A stretch of 64,000 nt of DNA, taken from assembly GCA_963924555.1 (NCBI GenBank), contig OZ004594.1:2635563-2699562 (forward strand). Direction: 5' to 3'. The notes under the pieces are model-generated. The model saw only the letters and a list, made by a program, of their open reading frames with translations. It made no database searches and had not been told where the DNA came from. Every line of letters begins with the position of its first letter. The stretch's first letter is position 1. Below, piece by piece: positions 1-10,126 of this stretch. This stretch comes from Crambe crambe (taxonomy: Eukaryota; Porifera; Demospongiae; Poecilosclerida; Crambeidae). The position numbers were made by a program, and so were the translations under genes.

Positions 1-1000
1 CGTGCAATTAATCCCTAATTGCACTCGTAGTTTATTTGCACTCCTACATATATCTGCGCATGTGCAGACTAGCCATTTCTGAAGATCTATTTCTACGTTT
101 TTTCAAAGTGAATTGTAAGTGCTAGGCTTATCTAAGTAGATAGTTGGCCAAGTAGGCCACCCACTAGGCTTATGTAAGCTTTTGTGGCAAGCATTACAGG
201 TTCATATTAACAGCTTCCTACATGCAGCTGCCTGAAGTAATCTTAATAGGCAATCACATGCTTTTTCGTGCAATTTGGGTATAATTGCATTCGGAACTGT
301 CTGAAATTGCACTCAGCTTCGCCTCGTGCAATTACACCTAGCCAGTTTCTCATGCAATTATACCCAAATTGCACGAAAAAGATTACGTATTACTATATTT
401 TACACAAAAATATCATTGCCACTAGTAATATAGCTATGAATAACAAAGATAATGATGACAACAACAATAACAACAATTTGTATGGGTAAGATGAGAGAGT
501 GTTGGGCAATGAATAATACCTACTATCTAGAAGCACTCATAAAAAGCAACACACAGCAGGAAAATAACACAGTAAGAGCAAGAAGTAGCTAATAGTGTAG
601 AGTCTAGGCAGGCATACTTTTTTATGAACTATAATAGTTTTTCATGGTTGGTATGCAGCAATTCAAGAAGAAGGCGAAGTGGCTTGTCTCTGAAGGTGAG
701 AATTTGATGGCATGGTGAAATTCATGTCACAGATCCATTTTTATGAGATAATCAATAATTATAACATAGCAAGAGTTGTCTAGCTATTTTGTGATAACCT
801 TTAAATTTGAATATTAATTTATAAATCAATCAAAAGATCATACTAGCTATAGGAGTGCAAAGAGATGGCATGGGAACTAGAAATGCTATATGGTATAGAT
901 GTGGGACACTTTATTGTTATTGTTTGTTTTAATTTATGTTACTGATTCCAAAAGGTAAAATGACTAGGTGTGTATAGCTACATAGGTTCATTCCTGACTG
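1..1000. other. Gene-free left edge
   Basis: I see no supportable gene here. The stretch is AT-rich and contains the palindromic element listed at 261-381 and scattered gtgcaatta-type words at 1-30 that resemble its arms. Bases about 392-870 are a diverged copy of about 7617-8135: both begin with atattttacacaaaaatatca and share a run near tctaggcaggcata. The left edge is therefore a duplicate of the spacer that lies upstream of gene A. Confidence 0.6.
261..381. mobile_element. Palindromic MITE, 30-bp perfect inverted repeats
   Basis: The arms 261-290 and 352-381 are exact reverse complements over 30 bases, starting ctttttcgtgcaatttgggt. They flank a 61-bp centre with no coding capacity. This is the layout of a miniature inverted-repeat element. 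No clear target duplication was found, so the superfamily is unassigned. Confidence 0.7.
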
Positions 1001-1008
1001 CTGCCGTG

Positions 1009-1500
1009 CTATCTGACCACCATTATCACTCCAAAGAGAATGACGATCATCATAACTAAGACAACCACAAATCCTCCTACTATGATTCCTACAATGCTCA
1101 TGGTACCAATGCTTGTGGTATCAATGCTCGTGGGATCCTTTGATAGGTACATCAGATCTTCATTATCAAACTCTATAATTTTGTTATAGAAAAATCATAA
1201 GCTATGTAACAATTATTTAAAATGGCTCATTCATGCATAACTACATGTACGAAGAGAACCATTACTGAGTGGCTGTGTATATGTAGAAGGATAACTCTTA
1301 ACTAATCCAGTACTTCATGACAGGGTCAGGAAAAGCTAAAAGTAGTGGCTGATCTGGTCTGGTCATGATATAATCTGATGTGGAAATTTGGAATTGTTCA
1401 TCCTTCTTAATCTGAGATTTTTGGTAGCAGACACGTTGGTTGCACATATTATCTTGGGGTCTTCTCCAGATACGATTATGAGGACATAAATCCATTTCTT
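1009..1500 (-). pseudogene. Kinase-less receptor fragment: ectodomain end plus membrane helix
   Basis: Two exon-like pieces can be read on the minus strand. The first, about 1500 to 1303, encodes a stretch that aligns with the second half of the family ectodomain: Pro-Gln-x-Asn-x-x-Cys, then an Arg-x-Cys, then EQFQISTSDY and PLLLAF, as in the intact genes. The second, 1172 to 1009, begins after a good acceptor in matching phase. It encodes a short Thr/Ser/Asp linker, a hydrophobic helix (GIIVGGFVVVLVMMIVILFG) and then MVVR and a stop. No kinase follows: gene sequence to the left is absent. I found no signal peptide or first half of the domain. It could be a short membrane-anchored receptor whose 5' exons I cannot recognise, or a relic. 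The downstream neighbour of gene A on this strand is this fragment. Confidence 0.45.
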
Positions 1501-1665
1501 TACAATTTTGACTTCCATCCTATGCTTGCGCTTCCGCATTCTTGTCCAGCTAGCTACAGCTCGAGCTAGCTCGACGGCCAGTATGCACGCATGCGCAGTT
1601 ATGGGGGGCGGGGATCCGGCAGGCAGCAAGTTGTGTAATCAAACGAATGAACTAACTAGTTTGTT

Positions 1666-4600
1666 TTATTGATATCTGGTCTGCAAGTCCTTATACAGTT
1701 CTTGTCCACACAGAAGGTCAGCCCCCAGTTTGGTAGCCTCAGGGTGAACAGATCTGTCCTCCTCTGACCACTGCAGCAACTTTGTATCAGGCAGAGAAAG
1801 TTTCCTGGAGATATCTGAGAAGTTGGGACGTTGAGAGGCAACAGGATGCCTGTATAATATGTATGTCATAATAACAGGTCAAAAAGTTCAATAATTACTG
1901 TAGCTATTAGCTAAGCACGAGAAAACACGGTAGCCAGTCGGTTGGCAAAAATTAATGGTGTAGCTAGCTAGCACATGTGTATGCATGATATATATATATA
2001 TATAACACATGTGCATCCATGATGTAGGCATGTGCATGCATGAATTAGCTACACATGTGTATGCACATCTGTATAGAAATTGAAAGCTAATCTAGTCAGC
2101 TACCAGCTGGTACTAATAACAAGAGCTGATGTGAAAGCAACAAGTAGTTTAGAGAAATGCATATGGCAAGTGGCATCATAATTATGAACTAGCTATGATA
2201 ATTATGCTATCACTAACTTGCACAAGTTATGGTAACTAAGCTGTAACTCTATATATAGCTATCCCAAAGGATGTAATCGTGCGACAGTTAGAAATCAGAG
2301 CATTATTGACCAAATTTCTGTCATGCATTGTAGAATGGCCCTATCTCTGCACCTTAGTACAAAATTAATATGAAGACTCACCAGGTAGAAATTAAATAAT
2401 GCACTCTAATAATATATGAATACATGCATGCATTAATTGATGATTTCTACCTGGGATGACATAAGGCTCAGTAGTGTGCAAATACTTACCAGCATGATAT
2501 CATGATGTCATAAAGGGCTCTAGGGCATCCAGGGGAAGGGGGGAGACGAAACCCTGTGTCTATTATCTTCATGACCTATAGAGTCAGTGAAGTTGTCATG
2601 ATAAATGATGTTACACTATGATTATAGTTGTACCTTATTCATCTCATAGTCCTCATAAGGTTTATGTCCCACACTCCATATCTCATACATGAGAACTCCA
2701 TAGCTCCACACATCACTAGCACTGGAATACGTCTTGTAATGGAGAGCCTATTTATGGTTAGAGTCTGGAGTTAAATTCTTGTTATAGTTAACTAGTTGAA
2801 TATAACAGACCTCAGGAGCTGTCCACTTGATTGGGATCATCCCACCACGTGAAATATAGTGACTCTCCTGTATCAGGTCACGTGACATCCCAAAGTCTGC
2901 AATCTAGTTAGAGAATAGCTAGGATTCTATCAGAATACAACTTATTAATTGCTTTACTTTGCATATCTCATCCTCAGAGACCAGAATGTTCCTTGCAGCC
3001 AGGTCTCTGTGAACAAAGGCCTTGTTGGACAGGTAGGTCATACCAGAGGCCACTTGTCGACAGTAACTCAGGAGGGTGTGGTCATCCACATTGACAGCTT
3101 CTTCTTCGTCCGATCGCATGTGGAGGAGATGGTTCCTAAGATCTCCTTTTTCAAGAAGTTCCAGAATCAACAAAACCTAAATGGGAATAGTTGTAGCTAG
3201 CCAGGTTGCATATTTTTGAAAGCATGCATGAATTAACCCACTGGCTCTCCATCTGTTATTAACCCATACATCTCCACCACATTATGGTGCTTGAACTGGC
3301 CCATGATGGCTGCCTCCTGCAGGAACTTGACTCTGTCCTCCTCCTCTGATCCTTCCTTGAGGGTCTTCACTGCCACCTCCATTTGACCCTTAGGGGACTC
3401 CCACAGTCCCTTGTAGACCATACCAAACTGACCAGACCCAAGTAGCTTTCCAAGCCTGTAGTTAATCATAAATGGCTTAGCAATCATGCACATACAGTCG
3501 AATGAAATGTACTTGATAGAGTCTCGAAAGAGATCTTGTATCACGATATCTTTCAACTGTGTGTAAAGCTCATTTTCATTCGTTGCTGGTACCAGATAAG
3601 CCTCTGCTTCGTCCTATAGCAAAGATTTTAATTGTGCACATTCGATAAACTGGTGAAATTTACCATTGACTTTGATTCATTCTTCATTCTAGCTGATGAG
3701 AGTGGCTGAAATAATAAAGAAATCAGTGATATTTTCACAGAGGCATTCTCCCCTAATCTTTCTCCAAATGTGTGTATACAGGACTAGGTACGTGTGTGAA
3801 GCTAAAACATATGTTCTTGATTATTAGTAAATTAACACTTCATGGTTTATTTAGTGGCATATACCTACGTAGTTAAACTGTTAAAAAAATTTTTTTTAAT
3901 CAATAAAGCGAAATAGAATGGTGTGCGTGCAAGAATGATACCAGTGCAGCCTTAAACTCTAGAGTGTTGACTTAATTACAATCTGACACGTCATTCTTAC
4001 ACATATCAAAATAGTTCATATATGCTTTATAGTTATATCAACTCACGACTTCATAACTGGTACCTCCATCAGCACAATAATACTCATGGCTTTCCTGTGA
4101 AAAACAATAACAAACATACTTGGGAATAGTGTGTGGGGAAATACTAAGTTATTATAAGTACAACAGATGTTATATAATACATATATATAGCTAGCTACCT
4201 CAGCCTCTGCTTCTTTCCATTTGATGCTGTCTTCAAATGAAACTTGAGGTCCAACACCAGCATACTCATGGCCTGGGTATAGACACAGCTACATTACAAA
4301 CTAGACAAGACCATTTAAGTCTGTAATGAGACCACCTCTCTATTAAGGCACCCCACCTTATGTGAAGGGTACAAGTTAAGCACAATAAATATTTTGCTTA
4401 AAGTTTGCCACATTACAATTCGTGAATCTGACATGATAATGCCTTGCAGAAATAACCAGCTGCAAACCTTAGTTACTTGACGTGCATGTGATTTAATTGC
4501 ATGAACTTTAAGCACATATTTTGTGAAATTTAATTTTGTACGAACAGTTTGATTTTAACCTTCACATGTCCCAACAGCACCTATTCCAGTTATTTCATTA

Positions 4601-4731
4601 AAGAGAACCTCTCTATCAAGGTTACTCTTGTAGATAAGGTGATCACGGAAACATATAAAATAGCTATAGTATATACGTAACCGAGAATTAGCAAGCCAAA
4701 GCACAACAACAACAACAACAACAACAACAAT

Positions 4732-4767
<36 letters not shown>

Positions 4768-7136
4768 CATGACTCTACCTGCACTGTAGTATACGTTTCC
4801 AATTCCTGTGCCTTCTCTTCTTTCTGGCTGATGTTTCATCTGATATTTGATCATCATTATCATACCACAGGCAATGATGGCTATCAGAGCCAAGACAGCT
4901 GCAAACCCTCCAATGACTCCACCAATGAGAGCACTGTTTGTATTTTCCTCACTGTCTACTTTATTTTGGTAAGGTGTGCTGTTGCCATTGGTAGGGTCCT
5001 CCTGGGAAGTATTTTGGCATACAGGTGTGCTGTTGCCATTATAATCAATGAAGAATCTCAATAGTAAGAGAGAATAATTAGCCAGTGGGCTAGCACTGAA
5101 TGTATCTCTTTCTCTAAGGCGTCTATTGCGAACTCGATATTGCTCAACATGATATTCTGTAGTTATTGAGGGTGCAAAGGCTAAAGGCTGGACATTATTG
5201 TTGATCACCACACCAAACACAAATTTTTTGCAGGTAATATTAAATCGATCTTTTTGTCGAAGAAAAGTAGTACAACAACAAATCCGAAGATTACAACATG
5301 AACGCTGTATAGCGACCCTGCTTTTCACTGTGAATTGAGTGCCATCTTGAGATAGAGATAGGAAGTTAAAAGCATTTTTAGATATGCTATTATTATTAAT
5401 TGTCTTGTAGCAGTACTGGAGAGACACCACAGTGCCACTGCAGTTACGTAATGGTGACTCAGAGGGGATGGTGAAGATGTAAGTGAATCCACTTTGGGGT
5501 TGAGTCAAATTGACTCCACTGAAGTTAGTTTTAGGATTAAAAAGGGAATTGGGAATATTGGGGGTGTAGACCAGTCTATTTTGGTTAACAGGGTACTTAA
5601 ATAGGCATTGGAATAGTGGAGACATTGATGATGCATTGACCTCAGTAGGTGGAGGAGCAATGGTAGTGGCAAAAATCTCATCACTGGTAGGCTGAGAAGG
5701 AGTCATTTGGTCATGATTAATGGTAGCAGTGAATACCTCATCAGTGATAGGCTGAGGAGTCGTTTGGTCATGATTAATGGTAGCAGTGAATACCTCATCA
5801 CTGATAGGCTGAGGAGTCGTTTGGTCATGATTAATGGTAGCAGTGAATACCTCATCAGTGATAGGCTGAGGAGTCGTTTGGTCATGATTAATGGTAGCAG
5901 TGAATACCTCATCACTGATAGGCTGAGGAGTCGTTTGGTCATGATTAATGGTAGCAGTGAATACCTCATCACTGATAGGCTGAGGAGTCGTTTGGTCATG
6001 ATTAATGGTAGCAGTGAATACCTCATCACTGATAGGCTGAGGAGTCGTTTGGTCATGATTAATGGTAGCAGTGAATACCTCATCACTGATAGGCTGAGGA
6101 GTCGTTTGGTCATGATTAATGGTAGCAGTGAATACGTCATCAGTGATAGGCTGAAGAGTTGCTTGATCATGATCAATGGTGGCAGCAAATACGGCATCAC
6201 TGATAGGCTCTGTGTTGGAAACTGGAGGAGTCTGATATGAAGTAGCCATTTGTTCATGATCGATAGTACTAGCTGAGGATACCTCAGAATCTACATCGGA
6301 ATAGCGCATTAACTATAAATAACTGATCATATAATTATCATGCACTAACAATTCTTACCAATGAAGAATCGTAGTAGCAAGAGAGAACTTGATTGAGTAC
6401 GATTAGCATCTGTGAGCGTGAAAGTTCCATTTGGACTATTCACTCCCAGTGAAGCCAGGAATTGCTCAGCATGATACTCCATAGCTGAAGTGGCAAAAGT
6501 CAGAAGTCGGAGAGAACGTACTACAACACCAAAGCTGTAGTTGGTGGGTAGAATCATGAATCTGTCTGTGGGTTGAAGTGAAGTACTGTCACAGCAGATG
6601 ATCTGTTGTTGGTTCCGACCCCACTGAGTGCAGATACTGTTTTGTGGAGAAGTCCTTATTTGAATTTTATTGCTCACTGTGAAGTCCGAACCATTCTTGA
6701 CTAGGGATAGAAGGCTAAAGATACTCTGGTTCATTCCTATATCTCTGTTCCTTGCTTGGTAGCAGTACTGGAGAGACACTACAGTGCCACTACAGTTACG
6801 TAATGGTGACTCAGAGGGGATGGGGAAGATGTAAGTGATTCTATTCATAGCAGCAGTCAAATTGGCTTTACGACCAGTCCTGAAGTTAGCTGCATTCATG
6901 TCATTAAAGTAGAAGTCGGGGATGTTGGGAGTGTAGACCTGTCCAGTTTGCTCTTTGGAGTGCATGCACTGATAGAGTGATTCAGAAGTGCCAAGTGCTG
7001 TAGCTGTGATAACAAACATGTCATGACAACAATAACCTTTATTATAGTGTTTCCTGATACTGTATAAGTTCCACTTACCATAGAACTGAAGCCCCAGAAG
7101 TACTGGAATCCATATCTTTGTAGTCATGACTGTCAT
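1666..7136 (-). CDS. Receptor tyrosine kinase A (two ectodomains, repeat linker)
   Basis: Thirteen exons fit GT-AG junctions in matching phase: 7136-7079, 7003-6359, 6272-4779, 4272-4199, 4094-4047, 3705-3664, 3613-3513, 3455-3242, 3176-2958, 2903-2811, 2747-2634, 2575-2490, 1849-1666. The sum is 3372 nt (1123 aa). Order: signal peptide (MTVMTTKIWIPVLLGLQF), first ectodomain, a linker of about nine 19-aa repeats, second ectodomain, membrane helix, four short juxtamembrane exons with Tyr motifs (HEYAGVGP, HEYYCADGG), then the kinase. The kinase has [35 protein letters not shown] and SDVWSYG, so it should be active. The tail ends LQTRYQ. Second ectodomain and helix share one exon, with no intron after RFFI, unlike C, F, G and H. 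A long in-frame run of Val codons beyond 4779 is intron, made by an AAC repeat. The ligand is unknown. Confidence 0.88.
4703..4767. repeat. (AAC)n microsatellite in an intron of gene A
   Basis: About 65 bases of nearly pure AAC with a single TAAC interruption. It lies a few bases inside the intron that follows the membrane-helix exon of gene A. On the minus strand it reads GTT and extends the open frame as poly-Val, which is an artefact of intron read-through. Confidence 0.9.
5690..6240 (-). repeat. 57-bp coding minisatellite, about nine units
   Basis: A 57-base unit is repeated about nine times inside the third exon of gene A. Inner units are nearly identical and outer units are diverged. 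Each encodes 19 residues of the form ISDEVFTATINHDQTTPQP, alternating ISDE/ITDE. Unit length is a multiple of three, so copy-number change keeps the frame. The repeat forms the spacer between the two ectodomains. Because of its regularity it is also open on the plus strand and in a second minus frame; those frames are not genes. Confidence 0.92.
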
Positions 7137-8244
7137 AGAGATAGCTGGGCTACTAGACTAGCTATAACTATAGCTGTAGGCCTATAGACCATTAGTAACT
7201 AACTAGCAATGTCTTTTAGATAAACAGGCAAAGTGAAACTTAATTTTCAGTTGACATTACAGTTTAAATAAATGTTTACATTCAGTTGCAATGTTATACA
7301 TAATATGATAGTTAGCAAGCTATAATGTAGTTTATCAATTCTAACAGATGTCCACAACTTCATCAACACAATTACAGCTAAAACCCATAACCTATCTTTA
7401 AATGGCTGTAAGGGATGTTAGTCAATCCTCATAGGAATTACTGTACAGTCATATTCTCCTCCTAAACACATGATCTCTTCGTTGTATGATATAAATTTGT
7501 GGTTGTTCCAAGTTTGGAACTTGGAAAGAGTAATTATTATGTACAGCACAACAACACTCTTCCATTCAATGAGTGATAGCTAGATAGCTGTACACTCAGA
7601 AGTAGTTTAATAATTAATATTTTACACAAAAATATCATAGCTAATTATGACGAAGACAATGATGATAACAACAGTATGGGAGATGATTGTAGTGAGAGGG
7701 CGTTGAGTATTGAGATAGCTATTATCTAGTTAGTTATAATAGCTATTTCTAGTCTAAAAAGTTTTCAAAAACAACACACAGCGGGAAAACATGTAACACA
7801 TGAGCAAGAATGTAGCTAATAGCGTGGAGTCTAGGCAGGCATATTTTTTTAATCATAACATGAACTATAATATTCTCAGTTGATAAGCTTTCATATCAAG
7901 AAAAGATTGCTATGCAGTATGCAATTCAAGAAGAAGGCTATTTGTTCAGAGTATGGCTATCTTCAAGTGGCTTGTCATTGAAGGCGAGAATTTGATGGCA
8001 TGGTGGAATTTGTGTCACAGATCCATTTTTATGAGATAGTCAAATAAAACACAATTAGCTATAACATGGCAAGCTATTTTGTGATATGATCTTTAAATTT
8101 TGAATATTAATTTCATGTATCAATCGAAAGATCATAATAGTGACTCATATCTCACAATATACCTCTCAGAGTGGATCACTGCTCCTATCTACATTATAAT
8201 CAATCAATGAAGAATATTAGCTAATAGCTAGTAAGAGACAATGA

Positions 8245-8620
8245 TTAGCCACTGAATGTGTCTCCTTTCCTATAAGGCATCTGATATCGTGCAACTTGTT
8301 GCTCAACATGATACTCTGTAGCTAATTATTGAGGGTGCAAAGGCAGATCTCACAACATGGTGTTCCTGAACATTGCTTTCACTGTGCACTGAGTGCCATT
8401 TTGAGATAGAGATAGCAAGTTAAAAATATTACTTTCTATATCTGCTATTATTAATTAGAAGTACTGGAGAGACACTACAGTGCTATAATGTAAGTGGTTC
8501 CATTCATAGCAGCACAGTCAAACCAGTCCCGACGTTAGATTATTGAAGTATAGAAGTCAGGGATGTTGGGAGTGTAGACCTGTCCAGTTTGCTCTCTGGA
8601 GTGCATGCACTGATAACTGC
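8245..8620 (-). pseudogene. Degenerate ectodomain fossil
   Basis: Short blocks match the ectodomain exons of gene A on the minus strand: a piece near 8300-8340 (the TEYHVEQ region), one near 8385-8410, the SLQY block near 8458-8490, and a better piece at 8530-8620 coding for TPNIPDFY and the Cys-Met-His-Ser motif of gene A exon 2. The pieces are separated by deletions, so no frame survives. It is probably a decayed copy of gene A. Confidence 0.65.
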
Positions 8621-8629
8621 TGTTGTGTT

Positions 8630-8990
8630 TTTGTTTTTTTATTTTATCTTTCTTTTGATTTTTGTTCACTTGTTTTTTGCTTGTCCCTTGTTTGTTTGTC
8701 TTTTGGTTTCATATCATCAGAATTCAATCAAAAACAAACAAAAAAAACAACAGCATATCTGATCTGCAAAATTATTTTGTTTTTCTTTTGGTTTCTGTTC
8801 ACTTGTTTTTTTGTTTGTCCCTCTTTTGGTTTTATCTTTTCACAATCATCAGAATTCAATCAAAAATAAAAAATAAAAAAAAACCCAGCATATCTGATCT
8901 GTTTTTGTTTTTTGTTTGTCCCTTATTTGTTTCTCTTTTGGTGTTATCTTATCAGAATTCAGTCAAAAACAAAAAACTAAACCAAAAAAA
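8630..8990. repeat. Three tandem ~130-bp T/A-rich units
   Basis: Three diverged copies of a unit that runs from a T/G-rich half (tttgttcacttgtttttt-like) to an A-rich half (tcagaattcaatcaaaaa-like), starting near 8630, 8760 and 8895. The frames open through this region have the composition of simple sequence and I do not regard them as genes. Confidence 0.7.
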
Positions 8991-9704
8991 AACAAGATTT
9001 TTGGGCCATACTGCTTCGATGCTGCAGTACTTGGTTTTCATAATGAAGCTGCAGTTATAATAGCATCCCTACTTCACATTTTTATTTCGAAGAAATTTTT
9101 TGCATTCACTTGTTTGCATTCTTTTTCTTTGTGATTATGAAAATTGATAGACACTAAAGGCTTCCTTGATTGAACTAAATTTATTTAATGATCAGTATTT
9201 CATTCTGTTCAGGGAGGAGAGTTTGAAGGATGATCATCTGCAGTGTAATGGAGTACTGAAAGGAGTGAACATTACAGCATTAGCTAATTGTTACATATGT
9301 GATCACTGAAATAATTATTGAGATGGTACGTATGTCTTGCTTGAGGGAGGAGTATGGGGAGTTTATGTATTTGGTGTAGTGATCATAATAGTGGATGCCA
9401 TCAAATGGCCACATCCTGATATTTTACATTACGCCGTCTATATACAGAGCATTGGAAGTTGCATGCCCTCTCATCGCTTCGCGACTCAATGAGCCCTTGG
9501 TAGGGATATATAGCTGGACTATGACTGCAGTATCATATCAAACCATAGCCTCGCGCCAAACCACCCCAAAATCTAGCTGCATCACTGTAGCATTATATCT
9601 AACCAAGCTGTATGGCCCCAAGATTATGTACTTTGACCGCAGCACAATCCCTACTTAGAGAGAATGCACTCTCTGATTAACTCTTGGTAGAAATTAATCT
9701 CGTG

Positions 9705-9742
9705 AGCCAGACCCTTCACCCTTCCAGGTGAAGGGTCTGGCT
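9705..9742. repeat. Perfect 16-bp hairpin
   Basis: agccagacccttcacc at 9705-9720 is followed by a 6-base loop and its exact reverse complement at 9727-9742. No T-tract follows and there is no gene end nearby, so a terminator role is not supported. It is probably a remnant of a palindromic element. Confidence 0.6.
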
Positions 9743-10126
9743 TGTAAGTACCTCAGTCCTCAGAGTTACATGCGAGCTAAAGGTTGCTGAGCAGCTTCAT
9801 AAAGTTAAAGAGTAGCTACAAAAATGAACACCAACTTGGATGATGTCTACTGTTCTGGAAAGCACCTTTAGGTTCAGTGATGCTCCGGGCCAGCATATCT
9901 GCACAGTGTAAGGTCGAGTGCAGGGTGTATCCACATGGTCCGGTGTACTTGTGTGTGGAAATTTTCGGTTGTCCATTCCCACTTTTTTGATCAGTAAAGT
10001 TATGCTAGTGTGAATTTTGCAAAATGGATGATTAAAATGTGTGGTGTTTCGTATAAAAGTGGTCCGGTGAAAACCGGACCAACCAGAGTGGTGGATATAC
10101 ACCCCTGATTGAGTGCAATATTTACT

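Larger units (their letters stand above)
7137..10126. other. Spacer between genes B and A with relics
   Basis: No intact gene. From left to right it holds the copy of the left-edge spacer (about 7617-8135), a degenerate ectodomain (8245-8620), a tandem T/A-rich repeat (8630-8990), unremarkable AT-rich DNA to about 9700, a perfect 16-bp hairpin (9705-9742), and from about 9800 sequence that is also found 3' of gene C (about 14030-14165), so B and C share a duplicated 3' flank. Confidence 0.6.

Noticed and set aside
5703..6257. Long plus-strand and second minus-strand open frames over the 57-bp repeat
   Set aside because: A 57-bp repeat without stops in a frame stays open in that frame by repetition. 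The correct frame is fixed by its continuity with the second ectodomain and the splice phase of gene A.
8543..9134. Phe/Leu-rich and Lys/Gln-rich open frames
   Set aside because: They follow the T-rich and A-rich halves of a tandem repeat and have no splice-supported continuation.
9705..9742. Hairpin as a transcription terminator or RNA gene
   Set aside because: No T-tract, no adjacent gene end, and no tRNA or other RNA features; more likely a palindromic element remnant.
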